From contig NZ_FNRO01000005.1 in the NCBI RefSeq assembly GCF_900107745.1, forward strand, positions 1 through 64,000: a stretch of DNA of 64,000 bases, written 5' to 3'. A program made the position numbers and the translations under genes. The notes under the pieces were generated by a model. The model had not been told where the DNA came from, ran no database searches, and saw only the letters and a program-made list of their open reading frames with translations. Position 1 is the first letter of the stretch; each line of letters starts with the position of its first letter. This DNA comes from Variovorax sp. YR216. GTDB taxonomy: Bacteria; Pseudomonadota; Gammaproteobacteria; Burkholderiales; Burkholderiaceae_C. Positions 45,018-53,718 of this stretch are shown here, one piece after another.

Positions 45018-46939
45018 CCACCCTTCAGAAGGACACCGAAGCCACCGAAGACCGTGCAGGACTGTCGATGGCCGGCGCCGCAGGCGCAAGCGACAAGGCG
45101 GCCGTGCACGACGAGCGGCTGGCCCGCCCCGCCGCTCGCATGGGGTTCGGCCCCCCGGCCGAGCAATCGCTCGAAGTCGGCGTGATCGGCAACTGCGCGT
45201 ACAGCGCGCTCATCGACTCTCGCGCGCGCGTGGTGTGGTGCTGCCTGCCGCGCTTCGACGGAGACCCGGTCTTCAACGCGCTGCTGCACCCTGGCGAAGA
45301 AGCCAGCGCATGGAGCATCGAGCTCGAGGACTTCGCCTCCTCCAAGCAGTGGTACGAGCCGAACACCGCGGTGCTGCGTACGCAGCTCTTCGACACCGCC
45401 GGCCAGTGCATCGAGATCACCGACTTCGCGCCGCGCTTCCACAGCCGCTCGCGCTATTTCCGGCCGCTCACGATGGTGCGCCGGGTGAAGCCGGTGGTCG
45501 GCACGCCGCGCATCCGGGTCAAGCTCGCGCCGGGCTTCCAGTGGGGCGCTGCGCCGCCGACCATCACGCGGGGCAGCAACCACATCCGCTACGTCGGACC
45601 CGAGTTCGCGCTGCGGCTCAACACCGACGCGCCGGTCTCGCACATCCTGTCGCACCAGCCCTTCGTGCTTTCGCGCGAGCACAACTTCGTGCTCGGCGCA
45701 GACGAGACGCTGACCGACGGCATCGCCGACACCGCGCGCCACTTCGAGCAGGAAACCATCGCCTACTGGCGCACCTGGAGCAAGCGGCTCGCGATCCCCT
45801 TCGAGTACCAGGACGCGGTGATCCGCGCCGCGATCACGCTCAAGCTGTCGCTCTACGAGGACACCGGCGCGATCGTCGCCGCGATGACCACCAGCATCCC
45901 CGAGGCGCCGGGCAGCCAGCGCAACTGGGACTACCGCTACTGCTGGCTGCGCGATGCCTTCTTCGTGGTGCGCGCGCTCAACAGCCTCTCCGAAGTCGGC
46001 ACGATGGAGGACTACCTGCGCTGGCTCTCCAACGTGGTGATCGGCTCGCGCGGCGAGCATATCCAGCCGCTGTACGGCATCGGGCTGGAGCGCGAACTGC
46101 CGGAGTCCTTCGTCGACGGCCTTCCGGGCTATCGCGGCATGGGGCCGGTGCGCGTGGGCAACCAGGCGCAGGAGCATTTCCAGCATGACGTGTACGGCAA
46201 CATCGTGCTTGGCGCGGCGCAGGCCTTCCACGACCATCGGCTGCTGAGCCGCGGCGGCCTGGCCGAGTTCCCCTACCTCGAAGCCGTCGGCGAGCAGGCC
46301 ATCCGCGTCTACGGCACGCCCGATGCGGGCATGTGGGAACTGCGCACACGTGCGCGCGTGCACACCAGCTCGGCGCTGATGAGCTGGGCCGCCTGCGACC
46401 GGCTCGCGAAGATCGCGCGCGCACTCGGCCTGCCCGAGCGCGCGGCCTACTGGCACGGCCACTCGTCGCGCATGCGCGAGGAAATCCTCGCCAAGTCCTG
46501 GTGCGAGGAACGGCAGGCTTTCGCCGAGAGCTTCGGCGGCCACGAGCTCGATGCGAGCGTCCTGCTCATGGTCGAAGTCGGGCTGATCGACGCGCGCGAC
46601 CCGCGCTTCATCTCCACCGTCGACGCGATGGAGAAGACGCTCTGCGACGGTCCGTACATGCGCCGCTACGAGGCCGCCGACGACTTCGGCAAGCCCGAGA
46701 CCGCGTTCAACATCTGCACCTTCTGGCGCATCGACGCGCTCGCCAAGATCGGCCGCAAGGCCGAGGCGCGGCAGATCTTCGAGACCATGCTCGCCGCGCG
46801 CAACCCGCTGGGCCTGCTGTCGGAGGACACGCATCCGGTCACCGGCGAGATGTGGGGCAACTTCCCGCAGACCTATTCGATGGTCGGGATCATCAACGCA
46901 GCCGTCCGGCTTTCAGCCCCCTGGGACTCGTGCATATGA
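45014..46939 (+). CDS. Glycoside hydrolase family 15 protein (trehalase/glucoamylase-like)
   Basis: The 641-residue protein has an N-terminal beta-sandwich (VGVIGNCAYSALIDSRARVV, WCCLPRFDGDPVFN) and an (alpha/alpha)6 barrel with NWDYRYCWLRDAFF, GVGIERELPE-like text and FNICTFWRIDALAKIGR. GH15 inverting enzymes hydrolyse alpha-glucosides, and members between trehalose genes often act as trehalases. It overlaps otsB and otsA by 4 bp each. No signal peptide, so it is cytosolic. Confidence 0.92.
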   Translation: MTTLQKDTEATEDRAGLSMAGAAGASDKAAVHDERLARPAARMGFGPPAEQSLEVGVIGNCAYSALIDSRARVVWCCLPRFDGDPVFNALLHPGEEASAWSIELEDFASSKQWYEPNTAVLRTQLFDTAGQCIEITDFAPRFHSRSRYFRPLTMVRRVKPVVGTPRIRVKLAPGFQWGAAPPTITRGSNHIRYVGPEFALRLNTDAPVSHILSHQPFVLSREHNFVLGADETLTDGIADTARHFEQETIAYWRTWSKRLAIPFEYQDAVIRAAITLKLSLYEDTGAIVAAMTTSIPEAPGSQRNWDYRYCWLRDAFFVVRALNSLSEVGTMEDYLRWLSNVVIGSRGEHIQPLYGIGLERELPESFVDGLPGYRGMGPVRVGNQAQEHFQHDVYGNIVLGAAQAFHDHRLLSRGGLAEFPYLEAVGEQAIRVYGTPDAGMWELRTRARVHTSSALMSWAACDRLAKIARALGLPERAAYWHGHSSRMREEILAKSWCEERQAFAESFGGHELDASVLLMVEVGLIDARDPRFISTVDAMEKTLCDGPYMRRYEAADDFGKPETAFNICTFWRIDALAKIGRKAEARQIFETMLAARNPLGLLSEDTHPVTGEMWGNFPQTYSMVGIINAAVRLSAPWDSCI

Positions 46940-48321
46940 GCCGATTGGTGGTGGTGTCGAACCGCGTGGCCGATCCCCGCAAACCCGCGGCCGGTGGACT
47001 CGCCGTGGCGCTGGGGGAAAGCCTGCAGCAAAGCGGCGGCCTGTGGTTCGGCTGGAGCGGCTCGATCGTGGAGGAAGGCCCCACCGGCGAAGGCGAGATG
47101 CACCGGCAGCAGGCCGGCAAGGTCACGCTCGCGACCATCGACCTGAGCCGCGAAGACCATGACAGCTACTACCTCGGCTACAGCAACGACGTGCTCTGGC
47201 CGGTGTTCCACGGCCGGCTCGACCTCGCGCACTTCGAAGCCGGCTTCGTGGGTGGCTACCGGCGCGTCAACCAGCTCTTCGCGCGCAAGCTGCTGCCGCT
47301 GCTCAAGGACGACGACATCATCTGGGTGCACGACTATCACCTGATCCCGCTGGCGGCCGAACTGCGCGCGATGGGGTGCCGGCAACGCATCGGCTTCTTC
47401 CTGCACATCCCGCTGCCGCCGCAGATCATCCTGGCGGCCGTGCCACAGCACGAGTGGTTGATGCGCTCGCTGTTCGCCTACGACCTCGTCGGCTTTCAGG
47501 CCCGGCAGGACGTGCAGCACTTCGAGGACTACGTGCGCTACGAAGCCAGGGGCGAGGTGATGGGCGATCATCTCTATCGCGCCTTCGGCCAGACGGTGCG
47601 TTGCGACGCCTTCCCGATCGGCATCGACGTCGACGAATTCGCCGCGCTCACGCACGCGAAGGAATCGCGCGACATGTACGAGACCATGAAGCGCGAGTAT
47701 TCGACGCGGCGCCTGCTGCTGGGCATCGACCGGCTCGACTATTCCAAGGGCATTCCGCAGCGGGTGCGCTCGTTTCGCGAGCTGCTCGCCAACTACCCCG
47801 AGAACCGCCGCAGCGCGACGCTGATCCAGATCGCCTCGCCGACGCGCGAGACGGTCGACGCCTATGGCGACATCCGGCGCGAACTCGAATCATTGTGCGG
47901 CGCGATCAACGGCGACTTTGGCGAGCTCGACTGGATGCCGGTGCGCTACATCCACCGCATGGTGGCGCGCAAGCGGGTGCCGGGCCTGTGCCGTGCGGCG
48001 GCGGTCGGGCTGGTGACGCCACTGCGCGACGGCATGAACCTCGTCGCCAAGGAATACATCGCCGCACAGGATCCGGCGGACCCCGGCGTGCTCGTGCTCT
48101 CGCGCTTCGCGGGCGCCGCGGAGCAATTGAAGGAAGCGCTGCTGGCGAACCCGTACGACATCCATGGCACCGCCGAGATCATGCAGCAGGCGCTGCAGAT
48201 GCCGCTCCACGAACGGCGCGAGCGTCACCAGAAGCTGCTCGCGTGCATCCGTGAGCAGGATGTGCATTGGTGGCGCAACGGATTTCTCGATGCGCTGCGG
48301 GCGGCGGAGAGCGTGCGGTAA
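46936..48321 (+). CDS. otsA: Trehalose-6-phosphate synthase
   Basis: The 461-residue GT20 enzyme joins UDP-glucose and glucose-6-phosphate. Signature runs are VVVSNRVADP, GLWFGWSG, WVHDYHLIPLAAEL, HIPLPP, RLDYSKGIPQRV and PLRDGMNLVAKEY. Start overlaps the GH15 stop by 4 bp. Together with otsB it makes trehalose for osmotic or desiccation tolerance, and with GH15 it can be turned over. Confidence 0.96.
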   Translation: MSRLVVVSNRVADPRKPAAGGLAVALGESLQQSGGLWFGWSGSIVEEGPTGEGEMHRQQAGKVTLATIDLSREDHDSYYLGYSNDVLWPVFHGRLDLAHFEAGFVGGYRRVNQLFARKLLPLLKDDDIIWVHDYHLIPLAAELRAMGCRQRIGFFLHIPLPPQIILAAVPQHEWLMRSLFAYDLVGFQARQDVQHFEDYVRYEARGEVMGDHLYRAFGQTVRCDAFPIGIDVDEFAALTHAKESRDMYETMKREYSTRRLLLGIDRLDYSKGIPQRVRSFRELLANYPENRRSATLIQIASPTRETVDAYGDIRRELESLCGAINGDFGELDWMPVRYIHRMVARKRVPGLCRAAAVGLVTPLRDGMNLVAKEYIAAQDPADPGVLVLSRFAGAAEQLKEALLANPYDIHGTAEIMQQALQMPLHERRERHQKLLACIREQDVHWWRNGFLDALRAAESVR

Positions 48322-48336
48322 CTGGAGGAGAGAAGA

Positions 48337-48732
48337 GTGAAGGGAAGTTGCCTCTGCGGCCATTTGGTTTATGAAGTCGACCAACTGGACGGGCCTATCG
48401 TGCATTGCCACTGCAAGACTTGCAGAAAGGCCCATGCCGCTGCATTTGCCAGCACCGCGCGCGTGATGCGAAATCACTTTCGCTGGATTCAGGGCGAGGA
48501 CGCGCTCGGCTCACACGAATCGTCGCCGGGCAAGCGCAGATTCTTTTGCACCCGATGTGGAACGCATCTGGTCGCTGAACGTGCGGAGCAGGCACATGTG
48601 ATCCTGCGAGTCGGAAGTCTCGACGAGGACCCGGGAATCGCACCGACGACACACATCTGGACATCGCATGATGTGCCGTGGCTGGCAGGCGACGAAGGCG
48701 CCCGGTTTGCCGAGTGGCAGCCTGACCGATGA
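48337..48732 (+). CDS. GFA family (CENP-V/GFA-type) zinc-binding protein
   Basis: The 131-residue protein starts at GTG 48337, with GGAGGAGAGAAG immediately upstream. Cysteine zinc sites of the family are seen in SCLCGHLVYEV, HCHCKTCRKAH and FFCTRCGTHL. Family members include glutathione-dependent formaldehyde-activating enzyme, but most act on unknown thiol substrates. It follows otsA by 15 bp and could be read with that operon. Confidence 0.85.
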   Translation: MKGSCLCGHLVYEVDQLDGPIVHCHCKTCRKAHAAAFASTARVMRNHFRWIQGEDALGSHESSPGKRRFFCTRCGTHLVAERAEQAHVILRVGSLDEDPGIAPTTHIWTSHDVPWLAGDEGARFAEWQPDR

Positions 48733-48740
48733 GATCGGCG

Positions 48741-49700
48741 TCAGGACGCCTTCTGCGCTGACCTCCGCATCGTCTTTTTCTCGTTCGCCCGCACCCCCAC
48801 CTTCTCCCGCCTAAGGCTGTTCCCCAGCGCCGTCTTGCGCAGGATCACCGCGAATGACTGGATGAACACCGGCTTGGTTTCTCCGAGCCGCCACAGGATG
48901 CCCGGGGTCCGCGTGGGCGTCGGGCTTTCGAGCGGGATCACGGCGAGTCCCGACATGCCTTCGGGCACCGCGTTGATCGCCACGATCGTGCCGATCTGCG
49001 TGCGGGCCACCAGCCCGAGCATCGGCGCGACGGTCGACATTTCTGCCACCACCGTCGGCTCGGCACCACAGGCGCTGAAGCATTCGTCGATCATGGTGCG
49101 AGTCGAGAACGTCTTCGCGAGCAGCACGAGGTCTTGCCGGTGCAGCTCCACCATCCGGATGCGCTTGCGGCCCGCGAGCGGATGGCTGTCCGAGACCACG
49201 AGCACCATCTCCTCGTTGTAGAGCGGCTCGAACCATAGATCCGTCGGATCCTCCGGGCGATAGGCGATGCCGAGATCGAGCTCACCCGCCCGCAGGCGTG
49301 CGCAGATCACTTCGGCGGAGAGCTCCTCCACGCTGATGCGCACCGTCGGGTGCCGCGCAAGGAAGAGCGCCACGCATTCCGGGATGAGCCCCATGTTGAA
49401 GGTGTGCGTGGCGCCGATGCGCACCTGGCCCGTGAGGTTGCCCGCATCGGGCTTGAGCAGCGCCACGCCCTGATCGACCTCGCGCAGCGCACGCGACGCA
49501 AAGCCGCGCAGCAGTTCGCCCGCTTCGGTGGTGACGACCTTCTTGCCGATGCGTTCGAAGAGCGGCTGGCCGAGCTCTTCCTCGAGCTGCCGGATCTGGT
49601 GCGAGAGGGTCGACTGGGTGACATGCACCCGTTCCGCCGCCCGCGTGAAGCTCAGGCAGTCGGCCAGTGCGACGAAATAACGCAGATGCCTCATCTCCAT
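48741..49700 (-). CDS. LysR-family regulator of the aromatic cluster
   Basis: The 319-residue protein has the winged helix MRHLRYFVALADCLSFTRAA then ERVHVTQSTLSHQIRQLEEE and a type 2 periplasmic-binding domain, close to the CbbR/CatR-like group. Starts at MEMRHLRYF (49700) and is divergent from the ring-cleavage dioxygenase with 128 bp between. The gap holds a triple ATCGAT operator-like array, so it is the likely regulator of the ten-gene cluster to the right. The C-terminus is unusually long and basic (KKTMRRSAQKAS). Confidence 0.9.
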   Translation of the reverse strand: MEMRHLRYFVALADCLSFTRAAERVHVTQSTLSHQIRQLEEELGQPLFERIGKKVVTTEAGELLRGFASRALREVDQGVALLKPDAGNLTGQVRIGATHTFNMGLIPECVALFLARHPTVRISVEELSAEVICARLRAGELDLGIAYRPEDPTDLWFEPLYNEEMVLVVSDSHPLAGRKRIRMVELHRQDLVLLAKTFSTRTMIDECFSACGAEPTVVAEMSTVAPMLGLVARTQIGTIVAINAVPEGMSGLAVIPLESPTPTRTPGILWRLGETKPVFIQSFAVILRKTALGNSLRREKVGVRANEKKTMRRSAQKAS

Positions 49701-49717
49701 GGAAACCCCCACGAATG

Positions 49718-49742
49718 ATCGATGCCATCGATGATATCGATG
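49718..49742. promoter_or_regulatory. Probable LysR operator with three ATCGAT repeats
   Basis: ATCGAT occurs at 49718-49723, 49727-49732 and 49736-49741, exactly 9 bp apart. The last two form the palindrome CATCGAT-GAT-ATCGATG (49726-49742). It begins 18 bp from the LysR start codon and about 90 bp before the dioxygenase, a standard position for a LysR recognition and activation site. Confidence 0.62.
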
Positions 49743-49828
49743 GAAATTCATCATTTGTCCGGCGCGGGGCGCAGCCCTATCGTCCCGCCCATCGGCGCTC
49801 GATGACGCCGGGACAGGAGACAAGCACC

Positions 49829-50713
49829 ATGTCGGAATACAACCAGGACGGCATCACGCGCGACGTGCTCGATGCCTTTGCCAAGACCCCCGACCCGCGC
49901 CTGCGCGAGCTGATGACCGCACTGGTCAAGCACCTCCATGCCTTCGCGCGCGAAGTCGATCTCAAGCCCGAGGAGTGGCTCGCGGGGCTGAACTTCCTCA
50001 ATGCCACAGGACAGATCTCGACCGACAAGCGGCCCGAGTTCATCCTGCTGTCGGACACGCTGGGCCTCTCGATGATGGTGGTAGCGCTGGCCCAGGCGCG
50101 CGCCAGCCAGGCGAAGGGCGCGACCGAGGCCACCGAAGCCACCGTCGAAGGCCCCTTCTACTGGGCCGGCGCGCCGGACGTCGAACTGGGCAGCGACATC
50201 GCGAACGGCGCGACGGGCGACCCGACCTTCTACATGGGCCGCGTGACCGACTGCGACGGCCAGCCGCTCGCGGGCGCCCTGCTCGACGTGTGGTCCGGCG
50301 ACGGACACGGCAAGTACGACGTGCAACTCAGCAGCGAGCCGTCGATGCAGGCGCGCGGACGTTTCCGCACCGACGCGCAGGGCCGCTACTGGTTCTGGTC
50401 CATCCGCCCGAACTACTACCCGATCCCGGACGACGGCCCGGTCGGCGACATGATGCGCGCCACCGATCGCAGCATCTACCGCCCCGGCCACCTGCACATG
50501 CAGGTCTCGGCGCCGGGCTATGTGACGCTGACGACGCAGGTCTTCGTCGGCGGCAGCCCGTACATCGACGCCGATGCGGTCTTCGGCAAGCGCGACAGCC
50601 TCGTGGTGGATTTCGAGACTCATCCGCCGGGCAAGGCGGTCGACGGCCGCGAGATGGGCGTGCCCTATCACTCCGCTAGTTTCGACGTGCGCCTTGCTCC
50701 GGCGACGGCTTGA
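49829..50713 (+). CDS. Intradiol ring-cleavage dioxygenase (hydroxyquinol/catechol 1,2-type)
   Basis: The 294-residue protein has the four non-heme Fe(III) ligands in the expected spacing: Y163 (SGDGHGKYDVQ), Y197 (IRPNYYPIPDDGP), H221 and H223 (RPGHLHMQVSAP). It cleaves a catechol between the hydroxyls. An N-terminal dimerisation domain (GITRDVLDAFAKTPDPRLRE) resembles the hydroxyquinol and chlorocatechol types. AGGAGACAAG precedes the start. No muconate cycloisomerase or maleylacetate reductase is nearby, unlike standard operons. Confidence 0.92.
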   Translation: MSEYNQDGITRDVLDAFAKTPDPRLRELMTALVKHLHAFAREVDLKPEEWLAGLNFLNATGQISTDKRPEFILLSDTLGLSMMVVALAQARASQAKGATEATEATVEGPFYWAGAPDVELGSDIANGATGDPTFYMGRVTDCDGQPLAGALLDVWSGDGHGKYDVQLSSEPSMQARGRFRTDAQGRYWFWSIRPNYYPIPDDGPVGDMMRATDRSIYRPGHLHMQVSAPGYVTLTTQVFVGGSPYIDADAVFGKRDSLVVDFETHPPGKAVDGREMGVPYHSASFDVRLAPATA

Positions 50714-50744
50714 TGCACGGACCCAACTCTTACAAGGGAAACGA

Positions 50745-51551
50745 ATGAAGATCGGCAAAGCCACCGTGCCGCGCACGGCCATCAGCACGTCGGACGCGCA
50801 CACCATCGTCATCCGCGGACAGGACCTGTCGAAGGACCTGATCGGCAAAATCTCCTTCGTCGATCACTTCTTCTTCCTGCTGACGGGCAAGTACCCCACC
50901 TCCGGCCAGTCCGAGGTGTTGAACGCCACGCTGGTCGCCATCGCGGACCACGGCCTCGTCCCGAGCGTGCAGGCCGCGCGCATGACCTTCGCGGCCGCGC
51001 CGGATGCCCTGCAGGGTGCGGTGGCGGCGGGCATCCTCGGTTGCGGGTCGGTGATCCTCGGCGCCTCGGAAACCGCCGGCCGCCTGTACGGCGAGATCGA
51101 TGCGCTCGCGAGCGCCGGCAAGCCGCTGGGTACCGCGGCGCTCGAAGTGATGAAGGCGTGGCGCGCTGCCGGCCGCTCCATTCCCGGCTACGGCCATCCG
51201 CTGCACAAGGAGCGCGATGCCCGCGTCGATGCGCTCTTTGCGGTCGCGCGATCGGCAGGCACCGACCAGCGCTTCATCGAGATCGCCGTGGCGGTCGAGG
51301 CACTCATGCCGGACGTGCTCGGCAAGCCGCTCAAGCTGAATGTCTCCGGCGCGATCCCGGCGGTGCTGCTCGGCGCGGGCTTTCCGGTCGAGGCGCTCCG
51401 GGGCGTGCCGATCCTCGCGCGCACCGCGGGGCTGATCGCGCACCTGTACGAGGAAATCCGGCAGCCCATCGGCTTCGCGCTGTCCTATCAGGCCACGCGC
51501 GAGATGCAGTACGACGGCGCGTTGCCCGCCGGCTTCGGGACGCACGAATGA
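50745..51551 (+). CDS. Citryl-CoA lyase / short citrate-synthase-like protein
   Basis: The 268-residue protein has the citrate-synthase active-site run SIPGYGHPLHKERDARVDAL and the later FALSYQATREMQYDGALPAG, but is only about 60% of full citrate-synthase length. Short forms of this kind are annotated citryl-CoA lyase and catalyse Claisen-type cleavage of a 3-hydroxy-acyl-CoA. The next gene is a CoA transferase overlapping it by 4 bp, so it probably splits a CoA ester made there. Confidence 0.82.
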   Translation: MKIGKATVPRTAISTSDAHTIVIRGQDLSKDLIGKISFVDHFFFLLTGKYPTSGQSEVLNATLVAIADHGLVPSVQAARMTFAAAPDALQGAVAAGILGCGSVILGASETAGRLYGEIDALASAGKPLGTAALEVMKAWRAAGRSIPGYGHPLHKERDARVDALFAVARSAGTDQRFIEIAVAVEALMPDVLGKPLKLNVSGAIPAVLLGAGFPVEALRGVPILARTAGLIAHLYEEIRQPIGFALSYQATREMQYDGALPAGFGTHE

Positions 51552-52714
51552 TCCGGGTGCTGCAAGGCCTCAAGGTCATCGAGCAGGGCACCTTCATCAC
51601 GGGACCCGCGGCCGGCATGCTGCTCGGCGATCTGGGCGCGGACGTGATCAAGGTGGAGCAGCCGAAAACCGGTGACCCGTTCCGCGCCTTCAAGGACGGC
51701 CTCTACAGCCCGCACTTCCAGACCTACAACCGCAACAAGCGCAGCATCACGCTCGACACCAAGAGCGCCGACGACCGCGACGTGCTGGACGCACTGATCG
51801 CCGATGCCGACGTCTACATCCAGAACTTCCGTCCCGGCGTGGCCGAGAAGCTCGGCGTAGGCGCCGAGCGGCTGCGCCAACTCAACCCGAAGCTCATCTA
51901 TTGCTCGATCAGCGGCTTCGGCGCGACCGGTCCGGCCGCGGACCGTCCCGCCTACGACACCGTCGCGCAGGCCGCGAGCGGCTTTCTCAACCTGCTGATC
52001 AATCCCGAGAACCCGCGCGTGGTCGGCCCCGCGATCGCCGATTCGCTGACCGGCTTCTATGCCGCCTACGGCGTGCTGGGCGCGCTGTTCGAGCGCAGCC
52101 GCACTGGCCAGGGCCGCATCGTCGAAGTCTCGATGCTGGAGGCGATGACGCACTTCAACCTCGACGCCTTCACGCATTACTTCCAGGTCGACGAGGTGAT
52201 GGGGCCCTACAGCCGTCCGAGCGTCTCGCAGTCGTACGTGCTGCGCTGCGGGGACGGCAAGTGGATCGCCCTGCACATGTCATCGCCCGAGAAATTCTGG
52301 CGCGGACTCGCGACCGCGATCGAACAGCCGGACATCTTCGAAGACCCGCGCTTCGCCACGCGCGAGGCGCGCATCGCGAACCAGGAAACGCTGATCGAAG
52401 TGCTCGGCGAGCGCTTCCGCACCCAGCCGCGCGACGAATGGTGCCGCCGCCTGCAACGCGAGGACGTGCCCCACGCGCCGATGTACGACACCAGCGAGGC
52501 GCTCGAAGACCCGCAGGCGAAGCACCTGCAGCTGATGACATCGGCCGAGCATCCGGTGATGGGCCTCTTCCGCACGGTGCGCTCGCCGGTGAGCTTCGAT
52601 GGGCAGCGTTCGCTCGACGTGCGGCCGCCGCCGGTGCTCGGCGAACACAACGACGAAATCCGCGCCGCGCTGCGAGGCCGCGCGAACGCCGGCAACCAAG
52701 GGGACAGGACATGA
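51548..52714 (+). CDS. CaiB/BaiF (class III) CoA transferase
   Basis: The 388-residue protein has the family opening VLQGLKVIEQGTFITGPAAG, then LGADVIKVEQPKTGDPFR, NKRSITLDTKS and the catalytic Asp in IADSLTGFYAAYGVLGALF. It moves CoA between carboxylic acids. It overlaps the lyase-like and Bug genes by 4 bp each. Its likely task is to activate the ring-cleavage product for the lyase; this is inferred from order. Confidence 0.92.
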   Translation: MIRVLQGLKVIEQGTFITGPAAGMLLGDLGADVIKVEQPKTGDPFRAFKDGLYSPHFQTYNRNKRSITLDTKSADDRDVLDALIADADVYIQNFRPGVAEKLGVGAERLRQLNPKLIYCSISGFGATGPAADRPAYDTVAQAASGFLNLLINPENPRVVGPAIADSLTGFYAAYGVLGALFERSRTGQGRIVEVSMLEAMTHFNLDAFTHYFQVDEVMGPYSRPSVSQSYVLRCGDGKWIALHMSSPEKFWRGLATAIEQPDIFEDPRFATREARIANQETLIEVLGERFRTQPRDEWCRRLQREDVPHAPMYDTSEALEDPQAKHLQLMTSAEHPVMGLFRTVRSPVSFDGQRSLDVRPPPVLGEHNDEIRAALRGRANAGNQGDRT

Positions 52715-53685
52715 GCCCGGCGAACATGCGACGCCCGTTCCTCGGCGCGTTGGTCGCTGGCGCGCTGGCCTTGTCCGGCATCACGCACGCGCAGGACCGT
52801 CCGCCGATCCGCATGGTCGTGCCCTTCGGCGCCGGCACCACGACCGACACCGTCGGCCGCGTTGTCGCCGAGGCGCTGGGCAAGAACCTGCAGCAGCCGG
52901 TGATCGTCGACAACCGCGCTGGCGCGGGCGGATCGACCGGCACCGACCTCGTCGCCAAGGCCGCGCCCGACGGCCGCACGCTGGTGATGGGCACGGTCGG
53001 CACGCATGCGATCAATGCGGCGCTCTACAGCAAGCTGCCCTACGACCCGGTGCGCGACTTCGCACCCATCGCGTTCATCGGCTACACGCCGACGCTCCTG
53101 GTGGTCGCCGCCGATTCGCCGATCAAGTCGCTGAAGGATCTGGCGCAGGCAGCCACGAAGCCGGCTGGCATCACCTTCGCGTCGGCAGGCAACGGCACGT
53201 CGGGCCATCTCGCCGGCGAGCTGCTCGCGCAGCGGCTCGGCGGCAAGATGATCCACGTGCCCTACAAGGAAGGCGCGGTCGCGCTCACCAGCGTGATGGG
53301 CTCGCAGGTGGACTTCATGTTCTATCACCCGGCCGCGGTGCTGCCGCAGATCAAGGCCGGCAAGCTGCGCGCGCTCGGCGCGAGCGGCGCGGTGCGCAGC
53401 GCCGCAGCGAGCGACGTGCCCACGCTGATGGAGCAGGGCGTCGCCGATTTCGATCTGGTCGCGTGGTTCATGCTCTATGCGCCCGCCGCCACACCGCCGG
53501 TCATGCTCGCGCAACTACGCGCCGGCGCGAGCGCCGCGCTGGCCCAACCCGAAGTGGTGGCGCGCCTGCGCGACCAGGGCATCGAATCGCGCCTGCTCCG
53601 CACCGACGAGATGCAGCCTTTCAACAAAACCGAGCTGGGCAAGTGGGCCGAGCTGGTCAAGCGCTCCGGCGCGCAGGTCGACTGA
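52711..53685 (+). CDS. Bug-type (TctC family) periplasmic solute-binding protein
   Basis: The 324-residue protein has a signal peptide ending SGITHAQ and the family runs IRMVVPFGAGTTTDTVGRVV, VIVDNRAGAGGSTGTDLVAK and LPYDPVRDFAPIAFIG. Bug proteins are abundant in Burkholderiales and bind carboxylates. No TctA/TctB membrane genes follow, so it is an orphan receptor here. Confidence 0.93.
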   Translation: MSPANMRRPFLGALVAGALALSGITHAQDRPPIRMVVPFGAGTTTDTVGRVVAEALGKNLQQPVIVDNRAGAGGSTGTDLVAKAAPDGRTLVMGTVGTHAINAALYSKLPYDPVRDFAPIAFIGYTPTLLVVAADSPIKSLKDLAQAATKPAGITFASAGNGTSGHLAGELLAQRLGGKMIHVPYKEGAVALTSVMGSQVDFMFYHPAAVLPQIKAGKLRALGASGAVRSAAASDVPTLMEQGVADFDLVAWFMLYAPAATPPVMLAQLRAGASAALAQPEVVARLRDQGIESRLLRTDEMQPFNKTELGKWAELVKRSGAQVD

Positions 53686-53718
53686 TTCCGACAGAAGAAA
53701 CCACAGGAGACAGGAACC

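Noticed and set aside
44633..46834. 733-codon minus-strand frame opposite the GH15 gene
   Set aside because: Antisense shadow; the plus strand has all GH15 motifs and operon overlaps.
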